The notes below the pieces were generated by a model. That model saw nothing but the letters and a program-made list of their open reading frames with translations. It made no database searches and had not been told where the DNA came from. A stretch of 64,000 bases of DNA. Source: CAIKMD01 sp963729935. Its GTDB lineage: Bacteria; Pseudomonadota; Alphaproteobacteria; ATCC43930; CGMCC-115725. The stretch spans positions 693,626-757,625 of the forward strand of contig CAVSPW010000004.1 of assembly GCA_963729935.1 (NCBI GenBank), given 5' to 3'. Made by a program: the position numbers and the translations under genes. Positions within the stretch are counted from its first letter, which is position 1. Each line of letters starts with the position of its first letter. Below are positions 33,641 to 42,358 of the stretch, piece after piece.

Positions 33641-34594
33641 TTATCGCGCGGTCTTTTGGGGCGTGTAAAGACTCGTCTGGTAGGTCGCCGGCGCGTCGGC
33701 TGCGACCGGATTCGAAAGCGTGCCGAGGCCCGAGATCTCCACCTCGCAAAGATCGCCCGGCTTCATCTGCACCATGCCCGGCACATAGACCCCGCCGGTG
33801 TTGGGCGGCGGCGTCTCGCCTGGATGCGGCGGCAGCGAGCCCGGCGAGCCCGAGACGATGACGTCGCCCGGGCGCAGATAGTATCCCTGCGAGAGATAAT
33901 TGATGAGATGCGGCACGTCGAAGATCATGTGATCGGTGGTCGCGTTCTGGCGCTCGATGCCGTTGACGCGGGTGATGATGCGGTGCTTCGAAGGGTCGCC
34001 GAACTCGTCGGAAGTCATCAGCCAGGGGCCGAAACTTCCCGATTGCTCGAAATTCTTGCCCAGCCCGAATTGGCGGTTGTGGCTTTGGTACTCGCGTACC
34101 GAGCCTTCATTGTAGCAGGAATAGCCGGCGACGTGATCGAGCGCCTTCTCCACCGGGATGTGGCGCCCGCCCTTGCCGATGATGACCGCGAGTTCGCCCT
34201 CATATTCGTATTTCTTCGCCACCGCCGGATCGGGGCAGAGGATCGGCTGCAGATGCCCGACCTGGCTGCACGGCATGCGCAAGAAGATCTGCGGATATTG
34301 CCCCGAGGTGGTGAGGCCGGTCTCGTTGATGTGCAGCGAGTAGTTGAGTGCGAGGCACCAGATCGCGTTGGGCTCGGGGATCACCGGATCGAGCGCGACA
34401 TCGCTGAAGGAGAGATCGGGCTTTCTTCCTTTGGCCGCTTGCGCCGCCTTCGCGAATCCGCCTTCCAACTCGATCAGCGCCTTGAGGCTCCTCGGCAGAT
34501 CAGGCGCCGCCTTCGGCAGCGCCACGAAATTCTTGTCGTCGGTCATGACGCCGACGCCCGCCTCGCCCTTCAGCCGATAGGAGACCAGCCGCAT
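33641..34594 (-). CDS. Fumarylacetoacetate hydrolase-family protein
   Basis: A 317-residue FAH-fold enzyme. An N-terminal domain (1-85) is followed by the catalytic domain starting at NAIWCLALNYSLHI. Metal ligands are in YEYEGELAVIIGKGG (E-x-E, near residue 140) and the Asp of GPWLMTSDEFGD. The PGDVIVSGSPGSLP segment near residue 255 is the family signature. The family includes hydrolases, hydratases and decarboxylases of 2-keto/enol acids at the end of aromatic meta- or homogentisate pathways; the exact reaction is not decidable. It lies 35 bp upstream of the family-5 binding protein and 76 bp downstream of the class II aldolase. Confidence 0.87.
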   Translation of the reverse strand: MRLVSYRLKGEAGVGVMTDDKNFVALPKAAPDLPRSLKALIELEGGFAKAAQAAKGRKPDLSFSDVALDPVIPEPNAIWCLALNYSLHINETGLTTSGQYPQIFLRMPCSQVGHLQPILCPDPAVAKKYEYEGELAVIIGKGGRHIPVEKALDHVAGYSCYNEGSVREYQSHNRQFGLGKNFEQSGSFGPWLMTSDEFGDPSKHRIITRVNGIERQNATTDHMIFDVPHLINYLSQGYYLRPGDVIVSGSPGSLPPHPGETPPPNTGGVYVPGMVQMKPGDLCEVEISGLGTLSNPVAADAPATYQTSLYTPQKTAR

Positions 34595-34670
34595 CTTCCC
34601 CTCCCGCGGATATCACTCTTCTGCGCCGAGAGTGACGAATTCCGCGGCTCCGGGCAAGGGCGGCGCGCGA

Positions 34671-35453
34671 TCATTCCGCGAAGGAGGGATCGAGACGCTC
34701 GGCCAGCCGCATCCAGTACTGCCAGGAATGATCCTCGCGCGGCGAATTGCGCCCGGCCGAGAGCTGCGCCTTGGTGCGCGCCTGGATCGCCTCGGAAATG
34801 GGCCGGATCTTGGCCCCGGTCGCCATGGCGCGCTCTTGCAGCGCGCAGGCATCGATCAACGCGCGCATCCAGCCGAAGGCTTCGCCGATCGAAGCGCCCA
34901 CGCTCAGGAGCCCGTGATTGTTCATGATCAGCGTGTGTTTCGTGCCCAGATCGGAGAGTATGCGCGGTACCTCGTCTTCCTCGCGCGCCAGCCCTTCGAA
35001 ATCGTGATAGCCGACCTCGCCATGGAGAAAGCACCCGCCTTGCGCGAGGATCATCAGCCCGTCCTCGGTCGAGCCGATGACCGTACCCGCGGTCTCGTGG
35101 GTATGGAACACCGTGTGGATGTCGGGGCGCGTCTTCAAAATCCCGCTGTGGAAATTGTAGCCTGCGGGCGCGAGCCTCACGCCGCTATGGCTCAGCACGT
35201 TGCGCGCGTAATCGGCCGTCGCCAGGGACGAGGCCGTGATCTCGTCCCAGCCGAGCCCGAGCGGGTTCATGAGAAACGTGTCGGTGCCGGGAATGCGCAG
35301 GGTGATGTGATTGAGCGTGTCGCAATTCCATCCGAGATGATACGCCACGCGAAACGCCGCCGCGAGCTCGCGCCTCAGCTTGCGCTCGGTCTCGCTCATG
35401 TCGCGCTTCACCGCGACGCCGCCGATGCGCGCAATCGCATTCCGGTCGCTCAT
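34671..35453 (-). CDS. Class II aldolase/adducin-domain protein (1)
   Basis: A 260-residue protein with the class II aldolase fold. The zinc-binding histidines are in VFHTHETAGTV (near residue 115) and IMNNHGLLSVG (near residue 180). An acidic residue near the first part (MNPLGLGWDEIT) is typical. The family covers fuculose- and rhamnulose-phosphate aldolases and also 3-hydroxybenzoate-like decarboxylases in aromatic pathways. The start at 35453 is set by GGGAGG nine bases upstream; a longer frame reaching 35735 would run into the REP-like element and was rejected. Confidence 0.87.
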   Translation of the reverse strand: MSDRNAIARIGGVAVKRDMSETERKLRRELAAAFRVAYHLGWNCDTLNHITLRIPGTDTFLMNPLGLGWDEITASSLATADYARNVLSHSGVRLAPAGYNFHSGILKTRPDIHTVFHTHETAGTVIGSTEDGLMILAQGGCFLHGEVGYHDFEGLAREEDEVPRILSDLGTKHTLIMNNHGLLSVGASIGEAFGWMRALIDACALQERAMATGAKIRPISEAIQARTKAQLSAGRNSPREDHSWQYWMRLAERLDPSFAE

Positions 35454-35620
35454 GATGTTTAAATCCTCCCGCCTCACCCGATACGACCCTCTCTTTCTAG
35501 GCCCGCGCGCGCGGTTCTGAAAGCCCCGCCGGGGTGACGCGGCGCAAGCCGCCTTCCCCGCATGACGGGCGCCGCGCCGTCTTCCGAAGCTGAACCACGG
35601 CAGAACTGCATGACGATCGT

Positions 35621-35752
35621 GCGTCCTTCGAGACGGCGCTACGCGCCTCCTCAGCGATGAGGCGAAAGCTTTCCCAGCATCGCCCGATGATGCCACACGT
35701 GCTTTTTCCTCATCCTGAGGAGCGATGCGGAGCATCGCGTCTCGAAGGACGC
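35621..35752. repeat. REP-like palindromic element A (132 bp)
   Basis: Perfect 14-bp terminal inverted repeats GCGTCCTTCGAGAC (35621-35634) and GTCTCGAAGGACGC (35739-35752) enclose two inverted half-elements of about 42 bp. Each half is itself a hairpin around CCTCATC..TGAGGAG. This kind of intergenic palindrome is widespread in alphaproteobacterial genomes. It occupies the middle of a 421-bp gene-free stretch (35454-35874), where I see nothing else apart from an AT-richer 80 bp before the exporter gene. Confidence 0.85.
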
Positions 35753-35874
35753 AGGACCGAATGGCAGCGCACCTGCCATTCCATCAATTAAATAGATTGA
35801 AATGAGAATAACAATGAGTTGGACCGAACGGTCGCCGGGCCCGATATTCAAGGCAATCATCAATCGGGTCCCCC

Positions 35875-36963
35875 ATGTCTTCCTTCTTTCGTCGGTTTCC
35901 GCGCCGCTTTCTGGATCGCGTCCGAACGCTTCTGCCCGGCCTGCTGCTTTGCGCCGCGGTGACCTTGGCCGGCTGGGGGCTGCAACTCTTCGAGCAAGAG
36001 TTTTTGGGCAAGGCGTGGCTCGAATCGCTGGTGCTCGCCATTCTGGTCGGCACCGCAATCCGCACGGTCTGGGACATGGACCCGCGCTGGTATCCGGGCA
36101 TACGCTTCAGCGCCAAGACGCTGCTGGAGATCGCCGTCGTCCTGCTCGGCGCTTCCTTGAGCGCGGCCACGATCCTCGCGATCGGGCCCATCCTTCTCGT
36201 CGGCATCGCCGGAATCGTGACGGTCGCGATCGCGATCAGCTACGGGATCGGCCGCGCCCTGGGCCTGCCGAAGCGGATGGCGATGCTGGTCGCCTGCGGC
36301 AACTCGATCTGCGGAAATTCGGCGATCGCGGCGGCCGCGCCGGTGATCGGGGCCGATAGCGAGGACGTCGCCGCCTCCATCGCCTTCACGGCCGTTCTCG
36401 GCGTCGGCGTCGTGGTCTCGCTCCCCTTGCTGGCGCCCCTGCTCCACCTCGACACGCTTCAATACGGCATCCTTGCCGGGCTCACCGTCTATGCCGTGCC
36501 GCAAGTGCTTGCGGCGACGGCGCCGCTGGGCGCGCTCAGCGTCCAGATGGGAACGCTGGTGAAGCTGGTCCGGGTGCTCATGCTGGGCCCGGTGATCCTC
36601 GCCCTCTCTTTCGGCACGGCAAAATGGCGCGAGGCAACCGACGAGCTGCCGCCGCATGTGACCGCCGGCGAACGTCCCCCCGCCGGCAAGATCGCCCTTC
36701 ATCATCTCGTGCCCTGGTTCATCCTGGGCTTCCTCGCCTTGGCCGGGCTGAGATCGGCCGGATTCATCCCGGCGCCCGCCCTCGGCCCGATCGGCTGGAC
36801 CGCCAATCTGTTGACGATCGTCTCCATGGCCGCGCTCGGCCTCGGCGTCGAAGTGCGCGCCGTCGCACAGAGCGGCCCCCGCGTGACCGCCGCCGTAATC
36901 GGCTCGCTCTTATTCCTCGGCGCGATCAGCTTCGCCCTGATCCGCCTCCTCGCGATCGCCTGA
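35875..36963 (+). CDS. YeiH-family putative sulfate exporter
   Basis: A 362-residue integral membrane protein of the UPF0324/YeiH family (putative sulfate exporter family) with about 10 membrane helices. Family hallmarks are GTAIRTVWDMDPRWYPGI, AKTLLEIAVVLLGASLS and the reentrant ACGNSICGNSAIAAAAPVI (near residue 145). The family is annotated by association with sulfonate or cysteate catabolism; experimental evidence is thin. An N-terminal basic stretch follows the ATG at 35875. It stands alone on the plus strand, so its link to the sulfonate-type binding proteins of the window is only suggestive. Confidence 0.88.
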   Translation: MSSFFRRFPRRFLDRVRTLLPGLLLCAAVTLAGWGLQLFEQEFLGKAWLESLVLAILVGTAIRTVWDMDPRWYPGIRFSAKTLLEIAVVLLGASLSAATILAIGPILLVGIAGIVTVAIAISYGIGRALGLPKRMAMLVACGNSICGNSAIAAAAPVIGADSEDVAASIAFTAVLGVGVVVSLPLLAPLLHLDTLQYGILAGLTVYAVPQVLAATAPLGALSVQMGTLVKLVRVLMLGPVILALSFGTAKWREATDELPPHVTAGERPPAGKIALHHLVPWFILGFLALAGLRSAGFIPAPALGPIGWTANLLTIVSMAALGLGVEVRAVAQSGPRVTAAVIGSLLFLGAISFALIRLLAIA

Positions 36964-37085
36964 TCGCGGCCCTCTCTTTCGTTCCCGGGTTGTAGACGGC
37001 CGCGATTGGGCTGATACTGCGCCGGTCTCCATGACGCGTTCCTTTGCATCATGGCCCGCGATGAATCACCAGGAAGGAGCCGGCA

Positions 37086-37520
37086 ATGCAGCGCGGCAAG
37101 AAATATCGCAGAGCGGCGATCTCGGCTCTGGTGGCCTTGCCGCTGGGCCTGGGTCCGCTCGCGGGCGCGCGGCCGGCTTTTGCGCAAACGCCGCCGGCCT
37201 GCCCGCCGGGCTATTATTTCGCGAGCGACGGCTATTGCTATCCCTCGCAGCCCCCGGTCTATGCCTATCCGCCGCCCGTCTATGACGCGACCCCGCCGGT
37301 CTATCAGCCGCCGCCCGTGGTGGACGGTCTGGCCATCGGCGTCGGCCTGGGATTGCTCTTCGGCGCCCTGGCCGCCGGCCAGTCCGGCCACGGCGACGGC
37401 CGCGATCACGGCGGCCCGCCCCCGCGCGGCGCCAGCCCGCATGCCCCGCCGCGCGGCGGCGCGCCGCACGCCGCCCCGCGCGGCGGCCCGCCGGGCCGCG
37501 ACGATCATGGACCGCGTTGA
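37086..37520 (+). CDS. Secreted protein with CPPGYY motif and Gly/Pro/His-rich tail
   Basis: A 144-residue protein with a signal peptide (residues 9-32, cleavage near AFA-QT). CPPGYYFASDGYCY follows immediately and matches the protein at 30350-30667. A Pro/Tyr segment and a short hydrophobic stretch (LAIGVGLGLLFGALAAG, near residue 85) that could span a membrane come next. The C-terminus is a repetitive Arg-Gly-Gly-x-Pro-His tail. GGAAGGAG precedes the ATG. Function unknown; the next gene is a Spy-like periplasmic protein. Confidence 0.7.
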   Translation: MQRGKKYRRAAISALVALPLGLGPLAGARPAFAQTPPACPPGYYFASDGYCYPSQPPVYAYPPPVYDATPPVYQPPPVVDGLAIGVGLGLLFGALAAGQSGHGDGRDHGGPPPRGASPHAPPRGGAPHAAPRGGPPGRDDHGPR

Positions 37521-37560
37521 TCCGCGCCCGAATGCTGGCGCCAATATGAACCCACGGAGA

Positions 37561-38085
37561 ATGACGACCATGCCCATGCCCTCGATCCATCGTGCCGCCG
37601 CCATCGCGGCCGCGACCATGCTCGCCGGTGCCGCGCTCTTCGTTCAACCCTCGAGCGCCGCTTCGGCCGACCGCCAATTGGCCCAGGCCTCGCCCCCGCC
37701 TTCGAGCGCGCCGGCCGCCAAAGCGCCGGCGGCCCGGCGCTCCCCGGCCGAATATGTCGAGGCGCGCATCCAATCGCTGCATGATCAGCTGAAGATCACC
37801 AAGGCGGAGGAGCCGCAATGGAGCGCCGTCGCGACGGCGATGCGCGACAATGCGAAACAAGTCGCGGCTCTCGTCGCCGACCGAGCCAAGTCGACGAAGA
37901 GCATGAGCGCCATGGACAATCTCCGCTCCTATCAGGCGATCGCCAAGGCGCATCTCGACGGCATCGACAAGCTGGTCGCGGCGTTCGGCGCGCTTTACGC
38001 GGTGATGCCCGAAGCGCAGAAGAAGATCGCCGACACCGTCTTCGACCGCCGCCCGACACGGCCGACGCCGGAAAAAAGCGGCTGA
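37561..38085 (+). CDS. Spy/CpxP-like (LTXXQ-motif) periplasmic protein
   Basis: A 174-residue secreted protein. A signal peptide (residues 10-33) and a Pro/Ala-rich linker lead to a helical domain starting VEARIQSLHDQLKITKAEEP. This is the LTxxQ-type repeat region (here LKITKAEEPQW), followed by a second amphipathic segment and YAVMPEAQKKIADTVF. Family members are periplasmic chaperones or stress-response proteins. The start at 37561 has ACGGAGA upstream; the frame is open further upstream but overlaps the previous gene. The two genes lie 40 bp apart and are likely co-transcribed. Confidence 0.8.
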   Translation: MTTMPMPSIHRAAAIAAATMLAGAALFVQPSSAASADRQLAQASPPPSSAPAAKAPAARRSPAEYVEARIQSLHDQLKITKAEEPQWSAVATAMRDNAKQVAALVADRAKSTKSMSAMDNLRSYQAIAKAHLDGIDKLVAAFGALYAVMPEAQKKIADTVFDRRPTRPTPEKSG

Positions 38086-38244
38086 AAGGACGAAGCCTTC
38101 GCGAACCGATCGCGGAGCGTTATCGCGATCGCGCTTGCGATCTCGCCCAAGCTGCGTTTGGATCTGCGGCATCCGCCACCGGCGTCGATTGACCTTGCGC
38201 CGTCATCCGGCTTCGAGCGGCGCCTCTCCCAACCCAGACCTCAG

Positions 38245-38976
38245 GTGAGTTCCTTGGCCGAAAAATCGCCCTCCTCCGCCGGTCCCGTCGATCCCGCGAT
38301 CATCGGCGAGCTCGTGGCCGCGAGCCGCATCCTCGCGCTGCATGGCGTGCTCGACGCCTGGGGCCATGTCAGCATCCGCCATCCCGGCGATCCGGAGCGC
38401 TATCTCCTCGCGCGCGCGCGGGCGCCCGCTTTGGTCGCCGCCGGCGACATCATGGAATTCGATCTCGATTCCAACCCGGTCGATCCGCGCGGCCGGCGCA
38501 TGTTTCTCGAACGTTACATTCACGGCCAAGCCTATCGCGCGAGGCCGGACGTGAACGCCGTCGTCCACACGCATTCGGCGACGATGATCCCCTTCAGCGT
38601 CACCGGCGAGCCCTTGAGAGCGATCTCGCACATCGCCTCCTTCCTCGTCAAGCAAGTCCCGATCTGGGAGATCCGCGACATCGGCATCACGCAAGGTCTG
38701 CTCGTCGCCAATAACGAGCAGGGACAATCTCTCGCAAAGACCCTCGGCGACGGTCCGGTCGCGCTCATGCGCGGCCATGGCAACCTCGTCGTCGCGCCCG
38801 ATATCCGTCGCGTCGTGCACCGCGCGCTCTATACCGAAATCAACGCCCAGCAACTCGCCATGGCGCTCTCCTTCAAGCGACCGATCACCTTCATCGCGCC
38901 GGACGAATTGCAAGACCCCAAGCGCCTCGACGACGCCTGGGAAGTCTGGCAAAGCGAGGCGATGAAGGACGCGTGA
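38245..38976 (+). CDS. Class II aldolase/adducin-domain protein (2)
   Basis: About 243 residues with the class II aldolase fold. The metal-binding histidines are in AVVHTHSATMI (near residue 110) and ALMRGHGNLVV (near residue 172). The N-terminal RILALHGVLDAWGHVSIRHP is typical. It is only distantly similar to the first copy at 34671. The start is uncertain: GTG at 38245 and TTG at 38254 both fit, and the AGGTGAG at 38243 would serve the TTG. It lies 83 bp before the second ThDP enzyme on the same strand; aldolase plus ThDP enzyme is a recurrent pair in acid catabolism. Confidence 0.85.
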   Translation: MSSLAEKSPSSAGPVDPAIIGELVAASRILALHGVLDAWGHVSIRHPGDPERYLLARARAPALVAAGDIMEFDLDSNPVDPRGRRMFLERYIHGQAYRARPDVNAVVHTHSATMIPFSVTGEPLRAISHIASFLVKQVPIWEIRDIGITQGLLVANNEQGQSLAKTLGDGPVALMRGHGNLVVAPDIRRVVHRALYTEINAQQLAMALSFKRPITFIAPDELQDPKRLDDAWEVWQSEAMKDA

Positions 38977-39059
38977 TCGCCGCCGCGCGCGGGCGCCGCC
39001 GCTTGCTTGCGCGCGGCGGCCGCGCGGCATAGGTTGCGGCGCGCGGCGCGGGAGGAAAC

Positions 39060-40793
39060 ATGGCGAAGCGGATCGTGACCGAGAAGACGGCGCATGGCGC
39101 CAATCAGCCGCTCTGGGCGAGCGACGTGATGGCGGCGACCTTGCGCGAGTTGGGCTTTCCTTACGTCGCGCTCGTGCCCGGCGCGAGCTACGCCGCGCTC
39201 CATGACAGCCTCGTCAATTATCTCGGCAATCACGACCCGAAAATTCTTCTCTGCCTGCACGAGGAGCACGCGGCCTTTATCGGCAGCGGCTATGCCCAGG
39301 TCGCCGGCGAGCCCTTGCTGATCATCGTCCATACCAATGTCGGGCTGATGCACGCCTCGATGGGCATCTTCGATACTTGGTGCGGGCGCCAGCCGATGGT
39401 GGTGATCGGCACCGCCGCCTTCGATGCCGAGACGCGCACGCCCTGGATCGAATGGATTCACAGCTCGGCCGATCAGGCGAGCATGGTGCGCGGCTTCGTC
39501 AAATGGGACGACGAGCCGCATTCGATCGGCGCCGCGGTGGATTCGCTCCGCCGCGCCACGCTTCTGGCGCGCGCCGAGCCGCCGGGCCCGACCCTGGTCA
39601 CGCTCGACCGCGGCTTGCAGGAGCAGGAGCTCGCCTCCTGGCCGAAGAAGGACGATGTCGCGCGCTTTCAGCCGCCCGGTCCGGCCGAGCCCGCTGCCGA
39701 GGATGTCGCGCGCGCGCTTCAACTCATCGCCGCCGCGAAGAAGCCCGTCATCCTCGCCGGCCGCGTCTCGCGCTCGGAGGAAGGCTGGGCCGAGCGCATC
39801 CGTTTGGCCGAGCTTTTGGGCGCGCAGGTCTTCACCTATGCCGATGACGGCGCCGCCTTCCCCATTCCGCATCCGCGCCATGCCGGACGTTTCGGTCTGC
39901 GTGTCAACCCCAACGCCAAGGCCGCCTTGCGCGCGGCCGATCTCGTCATCGAGCTCGACTGGGTCGATTTCGGCAGCCTCTTGCGCCAGATCTGGCCCGA
40001 GGGCGAGACGCCGCCGCCGATCATCAGCTGCTCGAACGACCATCTGGCCCATCGCGGCTGGAACAAGGATTACTTCACCTTCGCGCCCGCCGATGTGCGG
40101 CTCGGCGCGTCGCCGGACCGTTCGATCGCCGCGCTGTTGAAAGGCTTGGAAGGCCGCAAGCCGGCGCCCGCCGCCGCCGCGCCGCCTCTACCCAAGATCG
40201 CGATCCCGGCTTCGGGCAAGATCACGACCCGTATGCTGGCCGAGCTTTTCTACGAGGTCATCGCGAAGGAGAAGGTCTGCCTCGCCGAGATCCCGATCGG
40301 CTGGCCGGCCGATCTCGTGCGCTGTTCCCATCCGCTCGATCTCTTGGCGGGCGCGTCGGGCGGCGATGTCGGCGCGGGTCCCGGCACCGCCATCGGCGCC
40401 GCGCTCGCGCTCAAGCACGCCGGCAGCGACCGGCTGCCCTTGGCGGTGATGGGCGACGGCGATTATCTGATGGGGGTCGGCGCGCTCTGGGTCGCGGCGG
40501 CGAACCGCATCCCCTTCCTCATCGTCGTCTGCAACAACCGCGCCTATGGCAATGACGTGATGGCGCAGGAGCGCACCGCGCGCCATCGCGGCCGGCCGGT
40601 CGAGAACAAATGGATCGGCCAGGCGATTACCGATCCGCCGCCCGATCTCGCCGGGCTCGCGCGCGATTTCGGCTGCGAGGGCGCAGGGCCTATCGCCGAC
40701 ATCGCCGCCTTGCGCCCCGCGCTCGAGACGGCGCTCGCGCGATTGAAATCGGGCGCGAGCTATGTTCTCGACGTGGTGGTGGCCGACGAATAG
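39060..40793 (+). CDS. Thiamine-diphosphate-dependent enzyme (cytosolic)
   Basis: A 577-residue acetolactate synthase-like enzyme without an export signal. The PYR-domain glutamate is in CLHEEHAAFIGSGYAQV (near residue 70), with a transhydrogenase-like middle domain around KKPVILAGRVSRSEEGW. The ThDP/Mg motif starts GDGDYLMGVG near residue 465 and ends in VCNNRAYGND. The reaction is probably decarboxylation or ligation of a 2-keto acid; it differs clearly from the exported enzyme at 2643. GGGAGGAAAC precedes the ATG. It is co-directional with the class II aldolase and convergent with the isocitrate-lyase-family gene. Confidence 0.9.
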   Translation: MAKRIVTEKTAHGANQPLWASDVMAATLRELGFPYVALVPGASYAALHDSLVNYLGNHDPKILLCLHEEHAAFIGSGYAQVAGEPLLIIVHTNVGLMHASMGIFDTWCGRQPMVVIGTAAFDAETRTPWIEWIHSSADQASMVRGFVKWDDEPHSIGAAVDSLRRATLLARAEPPGPTLVTLDRGLQEQELASWPKKDDVARFQPPGPAEPAAEDVARALQLIAAAKKPVILAGRVSRSEEGWAERIRLAELLGAQVFTYADDGAAFPIPHPRHAGRFGLRVNPNAKAALRAADLVIELDWVDFGSLLRQIWPEGETPPPIISCSNDHLAHRGWNKDYFTFAPADVRLGASPDRSIAALLKGLEGRKPAPAAAAPPLPKIAIPASGKITTRMLAELFYEVIAKEKVCLAEIPIGWPADLVRCSHPLDLLAGASGGDVGAGPGTAIGAALALKHAGSDRLPLAVMGDGDYLMGVGALWVAAANRIPFLIVVCNNRAYGNDVMAQERTARHRGRPVENKWIGQAITDPPPDLAGLARDFGCEGAGPIADIAALRPALETALARLKSGASYVLDVVVADE

Positions 40794-40805
40794 ACGCGCG
40801 CGGCG

Positions 40806-41672
40806 CTATCCCGAATAGCGCCGGTCGAGCGCATCGAAATCGGGCTTGCCGACGACCTCTTGGCGCTCGGCGAATCCCATCAGCCGATCCATCGCGCCGT
40901 CGAGCGTGCCGGTTGCGTGCAGCGCCGTCAGCACCTCCTTCATCGCCAGCATCGCGGCCTGCAGCGCGGCATTGGCGTAGAGCACCGCGGCGAAGCCCAT
41001 GCGCCCGCATTCCTCGCGCGGCAGCATCGGCGTCACGCCCCCGGCCACGATATTGATAAGAAGAGGGCCGGGAAGCGCGCGGGCGATCCGCGCCATCTCT
41101 TCGCGGTCGCGCGGCCCCTCGACGAAGATCAGGTCGGCCCCGGCCTCGCCATAGCGCGCGGCGCGCTCGAGCGCGTCGTCGAGGCCATGGACCGCGATCG
41201 CATCGGTGCGCGCAATGATCATGAGGCCGGGATCCTCGCGCGCATCGAGCGCCGCCTTCACCTTGCCGACCATCTCGGCGGCCGGGATCACTTCCTTGCC
41301 GGTGAAGTGTCCGCAGCGTTTGGGGAAGACCTGATCCTCGATCTGGATGGCGTTGGCGCCCGCGCGCTCCAGCACCTTGACCGTCCGCGTCACGTTGACG
41401 GCGTTGCCGAAGCCGGTATCGGCGTCGACGATGAGCGGCAGGCTTACATTCTCGCGGATCGCCGCCACGTGCTGGGCAAGTTCGGTCAGGGTCAAGAGCC
41501 CGATATCGGGCGCGCCCAAGAAACTGTTGGCGATGCCCGCGCCCGTCACATAGGCGCAGGAAAAGCCGAGCCGCTCGGCGATCCGCGCCGCGACCGCGTT
41601 CGGCACGCCGGGAATGAGGCAGGCGGAACCGCGCTGCAGCTTTTGGCGCAAGATGTGGTTGAGATCGGTCAT
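40806..41672 (-). CDS. Isocitrate lyase/PEP mutase-family lyase
   Basis: A 288-residue TIM-barrel lyase. The Mg-binding motif is IVDADTGFGNAVNV (near residue 85) and the catalytic loop is QVFPKRCGHFTGKEV (near residue 120, with the KRCGH cysteine of lyases). The length and KRCGH loop point to methylisocitrate lyase, 2,3-dimethylmalate lyase or oxaloacetate decarboxylase subfamilies, not PEP mutase. It would split a 2-hydroxy/2-methyl dicarboxylate into two small acids. The start at 41672 fits the family N-terminus; the upstream TTG/ATG region overlaps the divergent promoter and was rejected. Confidence 0.88.
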   Translation of the reverse strand: MTDLNHILRQKLQRGSACLIPGVPNAVAARIAERLGFSCAYVTGAGIANSFLGAPDIGLLTLTELAQHVAAIRENVSLPLIVDADTGFGNAVNVTRTVKVLERAGANAIQIEDQVFPKRCGHFTGKEVIPAAEMVGKVKAALDAREDPGLMIIARTDAIAVHGLDDALERAARYGEAGADLIFVEGPRDREEMARIARALPGPLLINIVAGGVTPMLPREECGRMGFAAVLYANAALQAAMLAMKEVLTALHATGTLDGAMDRLMGFAERQEVVGKPDFDALDRRYSG

Positions 41673-41764
41673 TCCGGGCCCCGCTCGATCTTGGGTCACG
41701 TCGGGCCGGAAGCTTACCCTGGGATGCGCGGCGCCGATAGGCGCCGGCAAGCTCCCCGCGCGGC

Positions 41765-41778
41765 ATGATCTGAATCAA
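41765..41778 (+). promoter_or_regulatory. FNR/FixK-like box upstream of the DUF190 gene
   Basis: ATGAT-CTGA-ATCAA, one mismatch from the TTGAT-N4-ATCAA consensus. Its centre at 41771.5 is about 94 bp before the ATG. A -10-like GAGAAT (41801-41806) lies at the distance expected for an activator bound at -41.5. It sits in the divergent gap with the lyase gene. Confidence 0.5.
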
Positions 41779-41865
41779 GCGCAACGCCATTGGGTTCGGC
41801 GAGAATGCATCGAGATCGAGGGGCGACGCATGCCGCGCCGCAATCCGGGCGAGAGGGGGAACACG

Positions 41866-42195
41866 ATGAAATTTTCCGAAGCGCGTTTGCTGCGACTCTT
41901 CTTCGCCGAGGACGATGTCTATGGCGCTCTCCCGCTTTACGACGCCATCCTGCGCAAGGCGCATGAGATGAAACTCGCCGGCGGCACCGTGCTGCGCGGC
42001 ATCGGCGGCTATGGGCCGGGCAGCCTCAAGGCGAAATTCTTCCAGTTCCGAACCGAAGCGCGGCCGATCGTCCTCGAGATCGTCGACACGGAAGAAAAGA
42101 TCGACCTCTTCCTGCCCGTGGCGGCCGAGATGCTGGAGAGCGGCGCGATCACCGTCGAGACGGTCAAATTCTTCTCGACCGCGAAGCCGGAATGA
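41866..42195 (+). CDS. DUF190-domain protein
   Basis: A 109-residue protein matching the DUF190 family (small ferredoxin-like fold related to PII-type proteins). The signature is ARLLRLFFAEDDVYGALPLY at the N-terminus, then GGTVLRGIGGYG near residue 42 and PIVLEIVDTEEKI near residue 70. DUF190 proteins are often encoded with fluoride channels or nucleotide signalling genes; no crcB is seen here. GAGAGGGGGA precedes the ATG at 41866, which fits the family start better than the upstream ATG at 41614. FNR-like boxes on both sides suggest oxygen-responsive expression. Confidence 0.85.
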   Translation: MKFSEARLLRLFFAEDDVYGALPLYDAILRKAHEMKLAGGTVLRGIGGYGPGSLKAKFFQFRTEARPIVLEIVDTEEKIDLFLPVAAEMLESGAITVETVKFFSTAKPE

Positions 42196-42244
42196 CGCGC
42201 GCGGCGCGGTCTTGCTGCCCCGCCCTCGCCTGTCCGGCCGGCGA

Positions 42245-42258
42245 TTGATTTGGATCAA
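42245..42258 (+). promoter_or_regulatory. Perfect FNR/FixK box (TTGAT-N4-ATCAA)
   Basis: TTGAT-TTGG-ATCAA matches the consensus exactly. It lies 50 bp after the DUF190 stop and 178 bp before the first of two tandem binding-protein genes. An activator at -41.5 would place transcription start near 42293, giving a leader of about 140 bases. Confidence 0.55.
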
Positions 42259-42358
42259 ATCGAGCGCGGTTGGCGTAACCTAGCCTGCGTCTAAGCTCTG
42301 GCTTCCGCGCGATCCCGCCGCGGATCGCCGGTCTCGAAGGGCTCGGGGGCGGCCATCG

